Positions 9,702 through 18,740 of a DNA stretch of 64,000 nucleotides are shown piece after piece. Made by a program: the position numbers and the translations under genes. The notes below the pieces were generated by a model. It did no database searches, was not told the DNA's origin, and saw only the letters and a program-made list of their open reading frames with translations. The stretch's first letter is position 1. Each line of letters opens with the position of its first letter. This DNA comes from Superficieibacter sp. 1612_C1. GTDB lineage: Bacteria; Pseudomonadota; Gammaproteobacteria; Enterobacterales; Enterobacteriaceae. The stretch is from NCBI RefSeq assembly GCF_015234305.1, contig NZ_JADGMI010000005.1, positions 248,001 through 312,000 of the forward strand, read 5' to 3'.

Positions 9702-9767
9702 TCAGCCCGCACCGTTACCTGTGGTAATTGTGATGGTGGTAATGGTGATTGTGCTGATGCGGATCAT
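9702..9767 (-). CDS. thrL: thr operon leader peptide
   Basis: A 21-residue peptide read on the minus strand, starting MIRISTITITTITITT and ending GNGAG. It contains 7 Thr and 6 Ile among the first 16 residues. The ribosome's progress over these codons decides whether the terminator at 9647-9677 forms. Compared with the E. coli leader as I recall it (MKRISTTITTTITITT), Lys2 and one Thr in each of two TT runs have become Ile, raising the Ile share. The 5' part of the transcript lies at about 9768-9845; TTGACT (complement of 9840-9845) and other E. coli thr promoter elements are recognisable there. Confidence 0.93.
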   Translation of the reverse strand: MIRISTITITTITITTGNGAG

Positions 9768-9978
9768 GATGTTGTTTGCTCTGTAATAGTTATCTGTCTG
9801 TCCTGTATGCCTATATTGGTTAAAGTATCTGCCTGGCTAAGTCAATGAATTTTTAAATTCGTCACATTTTTAACCTGCTCGCCATCCGACCACCTTCAGC
9901 GCATTTTTTAATGTACCAATGGGGCTAATTGCCAACAAAGCAGATTATTAATCTGACGCAGAAACTAAGGACAGGTTT

Positions 9979-10665
9979 TTACTCTGCCAGTTTTTTTTCA
10001 ATATCGTGGAGTAAACGATGCAGCATTGCCGTATCACGTTGCTGCAACAGACCGATACGCTGCTGTAGCCAGTCGGCCAGTTTTTCATCATTCGTCACCC
10101 CCAGTGACTCAAGCAGGGTGACAATGCGTGAGCGTAACGCCAGCAATTGATTTTCATCGCCAGGACTGGAGGTGATGGGACGTTGTTGTATTAGTGGCGC
10201 TAATTGATAGCAAAAGACCATCACTGCCTGGCCCAAATTAAGCGAAGGATAATCCGCGACCATCGGAACGCCGGTGAGAATATCGGCCAGCGCCAGCTCT
10301 TCATTGGTCAAACCGGAATCTTCCCGGCCAAAAACGAGGGCGGTATGGTTCAGCCACCCGGCCTTCTCTTCCAGCAGCGGGACCAGTTCTGGCGGCGTGG
10401 CGTAGTAATGAAATTTCGCCCGGCTTCGCGCGGTAGTGGCAACGGTAAAGTCCACATCGTGCAGCGCCGCCTCAAGCGTCGGGTACGTGGTCAGATTGTC
10501 CAGAATATCGGTAGAACCGTGCGCGACGCGGCGCGCGGCTGGCTGCAAATGCGCTTCGCTGTCAACAATCCGTAACTCGCTGAATCCCATAGTTTTCATC
10601 GCTCTGGCAGCCGCGCCGATATTTTCCGCCCTGGCGGGGGCGACCAGTACAATTGTGAATCGCAT
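9979..10665 (-). CDS. yjtD: TrmJ/SpoU-type RNA 2'-O-methyltransferase YjtD
   Basis: Encodes 228 residues of the SPOUT class of RNA ribose methyltransferases. It begins MRFTIVLVAPARAENIGAAARAMKTMGF, motif 1 of SpoU enzymes (RxxxNxGxxxRAM). Motif 2 is TALVFGREDSGLTNEEL and motif 3 is YPSLNLGQAVMVFCYQL, forming the trefoil-knot SAM site. A C-terminal helical part (about residues 165-228) resembles that of TrmJ. The RNA target of YjtD is not established to my knowledge. It lies between the thr leader and arcA, as in E. coli, reading toward thrL. Confidence 0.9.
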   Translation of the reverse strand: MRFTIVLVAPARAENIGAAARAMKTMGFSELRIVDSEAHLQPAARRVAHGSTDILDNLTTYPTLEAALHDVDFTVATTARSRAKFHYYATPPELVPLLEEKAGWLNHTALVFGREDSGLTNEELALADILTGVPMVADYPSLNLGQAVMVFCYQLAPLIQQRPITSSPGDENQLLALRSRIVTLLESLGVTNDEKLADWLQQRIGLLQQRDTAMLHRLLHDIEKKLAE

Positions 10666-11010
10666 TTATGATCTCTTATTAATCAGTTTGCCGGTGAAAG
10701 GGGGCATGGCGGGCAGCTTATTTCGCATCGAGAATTTACAAATTTGCAACAACCGTCACTATCGCCCGCTTTCCCCATACTTAAAAGAAGCTAAACTGTT
10801 TTAAAGCCGTTAGTGAGTGTAGTATGTTAACAGAACATGCTTATCTACATGTTTAGTATTGATATTTATATTTTGTATGTTTCCACGTAATTAAATTCAC
10901 CGTACTTATAAATTATCATGGGTAACTTGTTGAGTTGTTGATAGATTGTGATAGACGCTAGCATTTCGCTGCAAGAGTTTCTGCAAGATGTTAACGTGCT
11001 ACAATTGAAC

Positions 11011-11024
11011 TTGATATATGTCAA
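11011..11024 (+). promoter_or_regulatory. FNR box upstream of arcA
   Basis: TTGATATATGTCAA matches the FNR consensus TTGATnnnnATCAA at 9 of the 10 defined positions. It lies about 280 bp before the arcA start. FNR is known to activate arcA anaerobically in E. coli. Confidence 0.75.
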
Positions 11025-11065
11025 CGAAGCGTAGTTTTATTGGGTGTCAGCTGTCTCCTGCTCTG

Positions 11066-11206
11066 TTATGTTGCTGTTAAAATGGTTAGGATAACAGCCG
11101 TTTTTGACACTGTCGGGTTCAGAGGGAAAGTACCCACGACCAAGCTAATGATGTTGTTGACGTTGATGGAAAGTGCATCAAGAACGCAATTACGTACTTT
11201 AGTCTT
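11066..11206 (-). pseudogene. yjjY: YjjY-like reading frame without a start codon
   Basis: On the minus strand a 46-codon frame reads KTKVRNCVLDALSINVNNII and continues to LTILTAT before TAA. This is nearly the E. coli YjjY sequence as I recall it (MTKVRNCVLDALSINV...). The codon at the E. coli start position is AAG here, and the frame runs upstream to TAA with no ATG, GTG or TTG. Either the gene is broken or YjjY was never a protein and the sequence is conserved as the arcA leader/promoter DNA. It is antisense to the arcA 5' region. Confidence 0.45.
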
Positions 11207-11302
11207 GTTATGCTGCGCATGTTAATTTTTGCCATGCATCAGCCAGGTCAGGGACTTTTGTACTTCCTGTTTCGATTTAGTTGGCAATTTAGGTAGCAAA
11301 CC

Positions 11303-12019
11303 ATGCAGATCCCGCACATTCTGATTGTTGAAGACGAGTTGGTAACACGCAACACGTTGAAGAGTATTTTTGAAGCGGAAGGTTATGATGTTTTCGAAGC
11401 CACCGATGGCGCAGAAATGCATCAGATCCTCTCCGAGTACGACATCAACCTGGTGATTATGGACATCAATCTTCCGGGCAAAAATGGTCTGCTGCTGGCG
11501 CGTGAATTGCGCGAGCAGGCAAACGTTGCCCTGATGTTCCTTACCGGCCGTGATAACGAAGTCGATAAAATCCTCGGCCTCGAAATTGGTGCCGATGATT
11601 ACATCACTAAACCGTTCAATCCGCGCGAACTGACGATCCGTGCTCGCAACCTCCTGTCGCGTACCATGAACCTGGGTACCGTTAGCGAAGAGCGTCGCAG
11701 CGTTGAGAGCTATAAGTTCAACGGATGGGAGCTGGATATTAACAGCCGCTCTCTGGTGAGTCCTAACGGTGATCAGTACAAGCTGCCGCGCAGTGAGTTC
11801 CGCGCTATGCTGCACTTCTGCGAAAATCCGGGCAAAATTCAGTCACGTGCCGAGTTGCTGAAAAAAATGACCGGACGCGAGCTGAAGCCGCATGACCGTA
11901 CCGTTGACGTTACTATCCGTCGTATTCGTAAACACTTCGAATCCACCCCGGATACCCCGGAAATCATCGCCACCATCCATGGTGAAGGCTATCGTTTCTG
12001 CGGTGACTTGCAGGAATAA
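11303..12019 (+). CDS. arcA: Aerobic respiration control response regulator ArcA
   Basis: Encodes 238 residues of the OmpR/PhoB family. The receiver domain (1-120) has the acidic pair E10-D11, phospho-acceptor D54 in VIMDINLPG, and K in [10 protein letters not shown]. The C-terminal winged-helix DNA-binding domain includes [15 protein letters not shown]. Phosphorylated by ArcB under low oxygen, it represses TCA and respiratory genes and activates fermentation genes. Upstream lies a long regulatory region with an FNR box; downstream is a bidirectional terminator shared with creD. Confidence 0.98.
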   Translation: MQIPHILIVEDELVTRNTLKSIFEAEGYDVFEATDGAEMHQILSEYDINLVIMDINLPGKNGLLLARELREQANVALMFLTGRDNEVDKILGLEIGADDYITKPFNPRELTIRARNLLSRTMNLGTVSEERRSVESYKFNGWELDINSRSLVSPNGDQYKLPRSEFRAMLHFCENPGKIQSRAELLKKMTGRELKPHDRTVDVTIRRIRKHFESTPDTPEIIATIHGEGYRFCGDLQE

Positions 12020-12030
12020 TTTGATTAAAA

Positions 12031-12056
12031 AAAGCGGCGCAATGCGCCGCTTTTTT
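12031..12056. terminator. Bidirectional terminator between arcA and creD
   Basis: Stem AAAGCGGCGC / GCGCCGCTTT with loop AAT, flanked by an A-run upstream and a T-run downstream. It is a canonical terminator for arcA on plus and, mirrored, for creD on minus (creD stops at 12055). Confidence 0.92.
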
Positions 12057-13422
12057 ATTTCCACAATCGTAATTGATCGTCGGTTATTTCTGGCTGCATT
12101 GTTTTTTTCCTGCGCCCATAAACGCTGTGCCAGTCGACATTTTTAGTCAGCAACATAATGGCGCTCAGCGCAATAAACAACACCCCGCTTCCCAGCAACA
12201 AGGCATTCTCCTCGGAACGCAACAGTTGCCACATCACGCCATCCAGCGCCAGCAGCGCGCCAGTAAACAGCAGGCTGTTCCGCCATCCTTTCAGCACGGC
12301 GTGCAGGTAAAACGCGTTCAGCATCGCCCCGGCAAGGCTGGCGCAAATCCAGGCCGCCGTAAAGCCAATATGCTCGGAGAGGGCGAGTAAAATCAGATAG
12401 AACATCACCAGTGACAGCCCTACCAGCAAGTATTGCACCGGATGCATCCGTAACGTCGTCAGGGTTTCGAAGACAAAGAAAGCCATAAACGTCAGGCCAA
12501 TCAGCAGGATGGCGTACTTGGTTGCCCGGTCAGTGAGCTGATACTGGTCTGAGGGCGTGGCAATATTGACGCTAAAGGCGGGCAACGATTTCCAGCTATC
12601 GTCAGCATCACGTAAAAATCGGCTGTCGAGGTTATTGGCAAACCACGAGCTTTGCCACTGCGCCTGAAAACCGCTGGGGGTAATTTCACGTTTTGCCGGC
12701 AGATAATCGCCGGTGAAGCCGGGATGCGGCCAGTTGCCGATAAGCGACATTTCGCTATTACGCCCCACCGGCACCAGCGCCAGCGGCCCCGTCCCGCTGA
12801 GGTTTAGCGACAACTCCACGCTAAGACGCTTTTCATCGATCACCCGTGAAGGCAGCGGAATATGGATCCCCTGTTCCTCAATCAACATGCCGGGTCCAGG
12901 CTCAGCGTTAAAGATTTCACCGTTCACGGTTGCCGGATCAACCCGGCCGATCCCTCGCGCATCGCCCACACTCAGCACGATGAAAGGCTCACCGGCAATG
13001 GTACCGGCATTCATAATATCCTTCAGCCGGGCCGGATCGAACTCGGCCTTTAGCGACAGATCGCCGTGCCAGACGTTGCCGTCATATATGCCAATTTGCC
13101 GTGACTCAACGTCCTGATTGCCTTTCACCATGAGCGACTCGGGAAGCCAGTAATGCAGGGCAATCCGCTTTTCCTGCACCTGCTCGCGAGTGCCATCATC
13201 ACGCGGGCGCAGGACGGTATAGAGTTCCGTGACCGGGATGGCAATCAGCGGCCCCACCACCTTTTGGGGACCGCTGGTGCTTTGCCGTAGCGTAGCCTCA
13301 ACGTCATCGCGGTAATTGGCGCGTTCGGTGATGACGTTATGCAGCAGCATAAGCGGGACTAACAGCAGCAGCATGCACCCCATCAGGGTAACAATTTTGA
13401 TAAAAACCGGTGACTTCAGCAT
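12055..13422 (-). CDS. creD: Inner membrane protein CreD
   Basis: Encodes 455 residues. One N-terminal transmembrane helix (FIKIVTLMGCMLLLLVPLMLL) is followed by a large periplasmic domain to about residue 290 and then a cluster of about five helices. CreD is the main output of the CreBC two-component system; its loss or overexpression alters colicin E2 tolerance and envelope properties, but its biochemical role is unknown. It is separated from creC by about 57 bp containing its own promoter, and an exact cre-tag lies at 13484-13499. Confidence 0.95.
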   Translation of the reverse strand: MLKSPVFIKIVTLMGCMLLLLVPLMLLHNVITERANYRDDVEATLRQSTSGPQKVVGPLIAIPVTELYTVLRPRDDGTREQVQEKRIALHYWLPESLMVKGNQDVESRQIGIYDGNVWHGDLSLKAEFDPARLKDIMNAGTIAGEPFIVLSVGDARGIGRVDPATVNGEIFNAEPGPGMLIEEQGIHIPLPSRVIDEKRLSVELSLNLSGTGPLALVPVGRNSEMSLIGNWPHPGFTGDYLPAKREITPSGFQAQWQSSWFANNLDSRFLRDADDSWKSLPAFSVNIATPSDQYQLTDRATKYAILLIGLTFMAFFVFETLTTLRMHPVQYLLVGLSLVMFYLILLALSEHIGFTAAWICASLAGAMLNAFYLHAVLKGWRNSLLFTGALLALDGVMWQLLRSEENALLLGSGVLFIALSAIMLLTKNVDWHSVYGRRKKTMQPEITDDQLRLWK

Positions 13423-13479
13423 AGCGTTCTCCTCTGTAATGCCCGGAGAGTAAAACGGCTATGTGTGCAGAGGTTGAAG

Positions 13480-14904
13480 CTATGTGAAGCGACGGTGAAG
13501 CGTCAGCGTGGCTTCTGCGCCTGTCGGCGAGATATTTACCAACTGGATACTACCGCGATGCAGTCGGGCGACTTCACGCACGAAAGCCAGTCCCAGCCCG
13601 CTGCTCTTATGGCCGTTTTCACGCGGCAGGGAATAAAAGCGCTCGAAGAGACGGTCGATGGCATAGTCAGGAATACCGCTGCCGCTATCGGTCACGCGGA
13701 GGCACACCTGTTCTTCCTGCGCGCGTGCCGTCAGCCAAATCCTGCCGCCGGAGGGGGTAAAATCAATGGCGTTATCCAGCAGATTTCCCAGCGCTTCGTC
13801 CAGCAGCTCCGCCTCTCCTTCCACCTGGAGGTCGCTCTCATCGCACTGAAGCGCAATGCCTTTACGCTCAAGCTGAATGCTGCGCGATTCACGCAGGCGG
13901 ACGAACAGTGCATTCACCGAAACGGCAGCCAGCGGGATTTCAAGCCGGCTTTCGACTTTCGCCTGGAGCAGCAGTTTTTCGACCAGCGCCTGCATCCGCG
14001 CATTCTGCGTCAGAATATTGTCGGTAAAACGCGCAGCCACCTGGGGAGGAGGCGCTTCCTGTAAGATCTCCGCCGCGCCACGAATGGCGGCCAGCGGGCT
14101 TTTTAATTCATGCGTCAGCGCATGAACGTAGTGCTCGATATAGTTTTTCCCCTCAAGCTTCACGCGCATGCTTTCCAGAGCGTTGGCCAGCTTACGCAGT
14201 TCGCTGCTGCCGACATCCGGTAGCGGCACGGGCTGTTCAAGGGTCACGGAATCGGCATAGCGAACCAGCTTGCCGATGGAGCGGTTGATCCACCAGACCA
14301 TCACGCCGCCAATCATCAGCGCAATGCCAAGCAGTGCGCCACCAGCCCACAGGATGCGACGCTCGCTGCGCTTAATCACCGGGGCCATGGTGTTATTCGC
14401 TTTACCGACGCTAAGGACGCCAATAATTTTCCCGTCGTGGATAATGGGAGCAGCAACGTACATCACCGTGCTGTCGACATCGTCAGGATCGATTTGTGTG
14501 CTGCGTGCGCCGTATTTCCCCCGCAGGGTCAGCCATACGTCATTCCAGCGGGAATAGTCCTCCCCCACCGCCCGACCGGCAGAGTCGAATACCACTTTCC
14601 CCTGCGCGTCAGTCATGTAGAGGAGGTATTCGTTGCGCCTTTTTTTAATGCCGCTAATGCTCGCGTTAATAGGTTGATAACGCAAATCGGCGAACGCTTT
14701 AGCCAGACGGCCATTTTGCGTATTGCCGGAGAGCAGATCGTCTTTCGCTAGTTCAGCCATCAGCGTGGCGGTATCAATCAGCGTTCCCTCCATCTCCCGC
14801 CGCACGCCGGGTTTTACTTCCTGCACGAAAATGGAAAACACAAACCAGCCTGCGACGGCGACAATCAGAAAGTAGCCGAGCAGCAAACGCATCCCCATGC
14901 GCAT
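13480..14904 (-). CDS. creC: Two-component sensor histidine kinase CreC
   Basis: Encodes 474 residues. Two transmembrane helices (about residues 5-27 and 185-208) bracket a periplasmic sensor domain; a HAMP region follows. The H-box is ALTHELKSPLAAIRGAAE, and the N (LGNLLDNAIDFTP), G1 (DSGSGI) and G2 (SGLGLAFV) boxes of the ATPase domain are intact. CreC phosphorylates CreB in response to growth on fermentation products in minimal media. Its ATG overlaps the creB stop by one base (TAATG), so the two are translationally coupled. Confidence 0.97.
   Translation of the reverse strand: MRMGMRLLLGYFLIVAVAGWFVFSIFVQEVKPGVRREMEGTLIDTATLMAELAKDDLLSGNTQNGRLAKAFADLRYQPINASISGIKKRRNEYLLYMTDAQGKVVFDSAGRAVGEDYSRWNDVWLTLRGKYGARSTQIDPDDVDSTVMYVAAPIIHDGKIIGVLSVGKANNTMAPVIKRSERRILWAGGALLGIALMIGGVMVWWINRSIGKLVRYADSVTLEQPVPLPDVGSSELRKLANALESMRVKLEGKNYIEHYVHALTHELKSPLAAIRGAAEILQEAPPPQVAARFTDNILTQNARMQALVEKLLLQAKVESRLEIPLAAVSVNALFVRLRESRSIQLERKGIALQCDESDLQVEGEAELLDEALGNLLDNAIDFTPSGGRIWLTARAQEEQVCLRVTDSGSGIPDYAIDRLFERFYSLPRENGHKSSGLGLAFVREVARLHRGSIQLVNISPTGAEATLTLHRRFT
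13484..13499 (-). promoter_or_regulatory. cre-tag (CreB-binding direct repeat) upstream of creD
   Basis: On the minus strand the sequence is TTCAC-N6-TTCAC (TTCACCGTCGCTTCAC), an exact match to the published cre-tag bound by phosphorylated CreB. It lies about 60 bp upstream of the creD start, inside the 3' end of creC. Confidence 0.85.
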
Positions 14905-15593
14905 TACTGGATCCCCAGGCTGTAGCCGAGACCGCGATGGGTATTGATAGGTGAGAGATCGGGATTAATGGCGCGCAGCTTGCCGCGCAGGGTTTTGATA
15001 TGGGTATCGACGGTGCGATCAAAACTCTCCTGCGCATCAACCCATACCTTATCCATCAGCTGCTGGCGGGAAAAAACCTGGCCTGGCGATTTCAGCAGCG
15101 TTTTCAGCAGCAAATATTCATAGCGGGTGAGTGGTAACGTCTGTCCGCACCAGCGGATCTGCGCGCCCGTTTCGTTCAGCTCAAACAAACCGATACGTTG
15201 AAGGGGCGGCGGCTCACTGCTTTTTTGCAGACGGCGCAGCACAACGCGTACCCGCGCGCAGACTTCACGCGGGGAGAACGGCTTCGCGATATAATCGTCC
15301 GCCCCCATTTCCAGCCCCAGCAGCTTATCCACCTCGTCGTTGCGGGCGGTCAGGAACAGGAGCGGCAGCGCCGGATAATGGGCCTGAAGCTGTCGGCACA
15401 GTTCGAAACCGCTGATATCCGGCAACCCGATATCAAGGATCGCCAGATCCGGCACCTGATGCTGCGCCGCCTCAAGTACCGGTAGCCCGCGTTCGAAGGC
15501 TCTGACAGCAAATCCTTCCTGTTGCAGCGTATAAATAAGCGTTTCCGCAATGCTGACTTCATCCTCAACTAACCAGATTAATGGCTGCTGCAT
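14904..15593 (-). CDS. creB: Two-component response regulator CreB
   Basis: Encodes 229 residues, OmpR/PhoB type. Receiver residues E10-D11, D54 (AILDIGLPD) and the lysine in IAKPFSPREV are present; the winged-helix domain ends with TVDTHIKTLRGKLR. It binds cre-tags to activate creD and other genes. The start MQQPLIWLVEDE at 15593 is the family start; the longer upstream frame overlaps creA. It lies 13 bp from creA and overlaps creC by one base. Confidence 0.97.
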   Translation of the reverse strand: MQQPLIWLVEDEVSIAETLIYTLQQEGFAVRAFERGLPVLEAAQHQVPDLAILDIGLPDISGFELCRQLQAHYPALPLLFLTARNDEVDKLLGLEMGADDYIAKPFSPREVCARVRVVLRRLQKSSEPPPLQRIGLFELNETGAQIRWCGQTLPLTRYEYLLLKTLLKSPGQVFSRQQLMDKVWVDAQESFDRTVDTHIKTLRGKLRAINPDLSPINTHRGLGYSLGIQ

Positions 15594-15606
15594 ACGGGGT
15601 CCCTGT

Positions 15607-16080
15607 TTACTCTCTCCACGGCATGATCGGCACCGCACTCAGTGCGTTTTTCGGCGAGCCTTCAACGACTTTGTCCGAATAGGCCAGGTAAGCCAGCGTG
15701 TTACGTTTTGCATCGTAGAATCGTACCACCTGGAGTTTCTTGAATACCAGCGAGGTCCGTTTCTGGAATACGACATTAGCCTGCGTTTTGCCGGATTTGA
15801 TTTTATCGCTCAGCTCAATCGGCCCGACCTGCTGACAGGAAATCGCCGCGTCGGAAGTATCTTCCGCCAGACCCAGGCCGCCTTTGATACCGCCGGTTTT
15901 AGCGCGGCTGATATAACAGGTCACGTTTTTGATATCCGGATCGTCAAACGCTTCTACGACGATCTTGTGGTCGGGGCCAAACATTTTGAAGACGGTATCG
16001 ACGGAACCCACCTCTTCAGCATGGGCAAGCTGGGCCGTTGTGGCTAACAACAGGGAAAGAATCAAGCGCTTATATTTCAT
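15607..16080 (-). CDS. creA: CreA family periplasmic protein
   Basis: Encodes 157 residues with a signal peptide ([23 protein letters not shown], cleavage after AHA likely). The mature protein is the CreA/DUF1283-like family with conserved [23 protein letters not shown] in its first half and two cysteines (CYISR, SCQQVG) that could pair. It is the first gene of creABCD and has no assigned biochemical function. It is divergent from rob across about 210 bp of AT-rich promoter DNA. Confidence 0.94.
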   Translation of the reverse strand: MKYKRLILSLLLATTAQLAHAEEVGSVDTVFKMFGPDHKIVVEAFDDPDIKNVTCYISRAKTGGIKGGLGLAEDTSDAAISCQQVGPIELSDKIKSGKTQANVVFQKRTSLVFKKLQVVRFYDAKRNTLAYLAYSDKVVEGSPKNALSAVPIMPWRE

Positions 16081-16289
16081 ATTGTTACTTTTTCCAAAGA
16101 TTTAACTGCGTGATTATTCAACTTTACTAAAGAAACTGTTTATAGATCACAGCATTAGAAAGATCATCTTTTTTAGCTACCTACAATCGCACTTATTCGC
16201 AAAAAAAACACTGAATGCTAAAACATCAAAAAATGCTATCATCCGCTACCTTAGTATCAGGCAACTGCTTTTATGGATGAGGACATTGT

Positions 16290-17159
16290 ATGGATCAGGC
16301 TGGGATCATTCGCGATCTACTTACCTGGCTGGAAGGTCATCTTGACCAACCCCTGGCACTCGATAATGTGGCGGCAAAAGCGGGTTATTCCAAGTGGCAT
16401 CTGCAAAGGATGTTTAAAGATGTGACCGGCCATGCCATCGGTGCCTATATTCGTGCGCGTCGTTTATCCAAATCCGCTGTTGCCCTGCGCCTGACCGCGC
16501 GTCCGATCCTTGATATTGCCCTTCAGTACCGCTTTGATTCGCAGCAGACGTTTACTCGCGCGTTTAAAAAGCAGTTTAATCTGACGCCCGCGCTTTATCG
16601 CCGCTCGCCGGACTGGAGTTCGTTCGGTATGCGTCCACCGCTGCGCCTGTCTGAATTTAGCATGCCTCAGTATGAATTTGTGACGCTACAGCAAACGGAG
16701 CTGGTCGGGGTAACCCAGAGTTATACCTGCAAACTGGAAGAGATTTCCGATTTCCGTAATCAGATGCGCATTCAGTTCTGGCGGGAATTTCTGGGGAATT
16801 CGCCCTCCCTGCCACGCGTACTGTACGGCTTGCATGAGCCGCGTCCCAGTCTGGAAAAAGACGATGAGCAGGAGGTATTCTACACCACGGCGTTAACCAC
16901 TGACATGGTCAACGGCCACCTGCAAAACGGACAAGCGGTGAAGCTGGAAGGTGGCGAATACATTCAGTTTACGTACGAAGGGCCAGGGACTGGTTTGCAG
17001 GAATTTATCCTCACCGTCTACGGCACCTGTATGCCGATGCTCAATCTGACCCGCCGTAAAGGCCAGGATATTGAGCGCTTCTTCCCCGAGGATGAAGCGC
17101 GGAATCAGGAGCCGCCGATTCAGATTCGTTGCGAATACCTGATTCCAATCCGTCGTTAA
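16290..17159 (+). CDS. rob: Right origin-binding protein, AraC/XylS-type regulator
   Basis: Encodes 289 residues. The N-terminal AraC-type double helix-turn-helix spans about residues 8-106 (LDNVAAKAGYSKWHLQRMFK and ILDIALQYRFDSQQTFTRAFKKQF). The C-terminal GyrI-like domain (about 120-289) senses bile salts and similar ligands. Rob activates the mar/sox/rob regulon including efflux genes and binds the right side of oriC. It is divergent from creA. Its stop codon overlaps the stop of the convergent gpmB, leaving no room for a terminator between them. Confidence 0.97.
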   Translation: MDQAGIIRDLLTWLEGHLDQPLALDNVAAKAGYSKWHLQRMFKDVTGHAIGAYIRARRLSKSAVALRLTARPILDIALQYRFDSQQTFTRAFKKQFNLTPALYRRSPDWSSFGMRPPLRLSEFSMPQYEFVTLQQTELVGVTQSYTCKLEEISDFRNQMRIQFWREFLGNSPSLPRVLYGLHEPRPSLEKDDEQEVFYTTALTTDMVNGHLQNGQAVKLEGGEYIQFTYEGPGTGLQEFILTVYGTCMPMLNLTRRKGQDIERFFPEDEARNQEPPIQIRCEYLIPIRR

Positions 17160-17803
17160 CGCTGCAATTCGTCCAGCGCAGGGGCGTCAAGATGCGAGAC
17201 ATCCCCTGCCGTCTCAACAACCCACCCCGACGCCAGCCACGGGCTTTGCTGGTAATCAATCCGCGAGATCGAGCAGTTCCGCAGACGCAGGCGACGTTCT
17301 GCCCAGGCTGGCAGACCAAGAATGGTGCTGACCAGACAGCCAAGCGCCATGCCGTGACTGACCACCAGCGGACGACTGCCTTCCGGTAATTCCAGACACG
17401 CTGCCAGCGCCGCGTGCATACGGTCGCTCAGTTCCTGCATAGACTCACCGTCCGGAATACGCCCGTCTGACGTGCCGTTGACCAACTGACGACGCCACGC
17501 TTCTTCATCACTGGTCAGGGAATCAATATGTCGCTCTTCCAGCACGCCCATATCCAGCTCGCGCAGGCGCGGATCCAGCGTAACCTTACAGCCACAGGCA
17601 TCGGCGATGATCGCTGCGGTCTGGCGGGTACGTCCTAGATCACTGGAAATGATGTGGGTGATGCCCAGCGCTTTCGCCCGTTCCCCCACCTGATGCGCTT
17701 GCCGTTCGCCCTTTTCAGTGAGCGGACTGTCAGACTGGCCCTGAATACGTCGCTCGGCGTTCCACTGCGTCTCACCGTGGCGAACAAGGTATACCTGTAA
17801 CAT
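17156..17803 (-). CDS. gpmB: Histidine phosphatase GpmB (phosphoglycerate mutase-like)
   Basis: Encodes 215 residues of the histidine phosphatase superfamily. The catalytic motif VRHGETQWNAERRIQG is at residues 7-22, with the second histidine in VVSHGMALGCL. It is annotated as a cofactor-dependent phosphoglycerate mutase but members are more likely general phosphatases; the true substrate is uncertain. It converges on rob with overlapping stop codons (17156-17159) and is divergent from yjjX. Confidence 0.95.
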   Translation of the reverse strand: MLQVYLVRHGETQWNAERRIQGQSDSPLTEKGERQAHQVGERAKALGITHIISSDLGRTRQTAAIIADACGCKVTLDPRLRELDMGVLEERHIDSLTSDEEAWRRQLVNGTSDGRIPDGESMQELSDRMHAALAACLELPEGSRPLVVSHGMALGCLVSTILGLPAWAERRLRLRNCSISRIDYQQSPWLASGWVVETAGDVSHLDAPALDELQR

Positions 17804-17855
17804 GTTGTTTATCCGTTATACTGCGATGATATTTTATTGAGAGTTAATGATGATT

Positions 17856-18371
17856 ATGCACAATGTTGTCGTCGCTACCACTAATCCCGCCAAAATTCAG
17901 GCAATTCTCCAGGCATTTAACGAGATCTTCGGCGAAAGCGCGTGTCAAATCGACGCCGTTTCCGTCGCCAGCGGCGTTCCTGAGCAGCCGTTCGGCAGCG
18001 AAGAAACCCGCACCGGGGCAAGAAATCGGGTGAAGAATGCCCGGCAATTGCGCCCGGACGCCGATTTTTGGGTCGCCATTGAAGCCGGAATCGACGATGG
18101 CAGCACCTTTAGCTGGGTGGTGATTGAGAGTGGGCAACAGCGCGGTGAAGCCCGCTCTGCCACCCTGCCACTGCCATCGGCGATCCTCGAAAAAGTCAAC
18201 GCGGGTGAGGCACTGGGTCCGGTGATGTCACAGTATACCGGCATTGATGAAATCGGACGAAAAGAGGGCGCGATTGGGATTTTTACCGCCGGAAAGCTCA
18301 CCCGCAGCAGCGTGTATCATCAGGCGGTGATCCTGGCGCTGAGCCCGTTTCATAATGCGGTCTATCGGTAA
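17856..18371 (+). CDS. yjjX: Inosine/xanthosine triphosphatase YjjX
   Basis: Encodes 171 residues from [18 protein letters not shown], the start that matches the family. In-frame ATGs at 17847 and 17850 are also possible, and the GAGAG at 17839-17843 is better spaced for 17850. The enzyme hydrolyses ITP and XTP to diphosphates, clearing oxidised or deaminated nucleotides. Conserved stretches are [31 protein letters not shown] and [13 protein letters not shown]. It is divergent from gpmB and converges on trpR. Confidence 0.93.
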   Translation: MHNVVVATTNPAKIQAILQAFNEIFGESACQIDAVSVASGVPEQPFGSEETRTGARNRVKNARQLRPDADFWVAIEAGIDDGSTFSWVVIESGQQRGEARSATLPLPSAILEKVNAGEALGPVMSQYTGIDEIGRKEGAIGIFTAGKLTRSSVYHQAVILALSPFHNAVYR

Positions 18372-18392
18372 CGCTTTGCCAGGTGTCAACCC

Positions 18393-18719
18393 TCAGTCAT
18401 TCCTGAGCAGAACGGTCTCCAGCCACTGACGTAATTCTACCGGCGCGGATTTCAGGCTATTCGATCCGCGCGTAATGGTAGCTATCCCCGCGCCTAACTC
18501 GTTTTTAAGCTCACGCTGGCTCATTTCACCGCGCAGCAACTCTTCAATAATACGTACCCGCGTACCCAGCGCTTCGCGCTCGTCGGGCGTCAGCATCAGT
18601 TGCAGAAGCGGGATATGTAAATTTTCCCCACAGGATTGTTGAAGCAGCTCCACAAAACGAAGCCACTCCTGATTACGCTGCTCGGCCAGAGCCGGGGAGT
18701 AAGGTGATTGCTGGGTCAT
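18393..18719 (-). CDS. trpR: Trp operon repressor
   Basis: Encodes 108 residues, the E. coli length. All-helical dimer; the helix-turn-helix is [25 protein letters not shown] (about residues 66-90). With tryptophan bound it represses trpEDCBA, aroH, mtr and itself. [14 protein letters not shown] at 18719 matches the family start. An autoregulatory trp operator lies at 18770-18787, and a perfect inverted repeat lies between operator and start. It is codirectional with slt upstream. Confidence 0.97.
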   Translation of the reverse strand: MTQQSPYSPALAEQRNQEWLRFVELLQQSCGENLHIPLLQLMLTPDEREALGTRVRIIEELLRGEMSQRELKNELGAGIATITRGSNSLKSAPVELRQWLETVLLRND

Positions 18720-18740
18720 GTCACACCGCCTTGTTATAAC

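Larger units (their letters stand above)
10666..11302. other. Long regulatory interval upstream of arcA
   Basis: This 637-bp AT-rich gap between yjtD and arcA has no convincing complete gene. It holds an FNR-like site (11011-11024) and a frame homologous to E. coli YjjY that lacks a start codon (11066-11206). E. coli arcA is known to have a long multi-promoter upstream region including an Fnr-activated promoter, which fits this layout. Confidence 0.7.

Noticed and set aside
9702-9767. Repetitive GGTAAT/GGTGAT tract taken as a microsatellite
   Set aside because: It is the Thr/Ile codon run of thrL.
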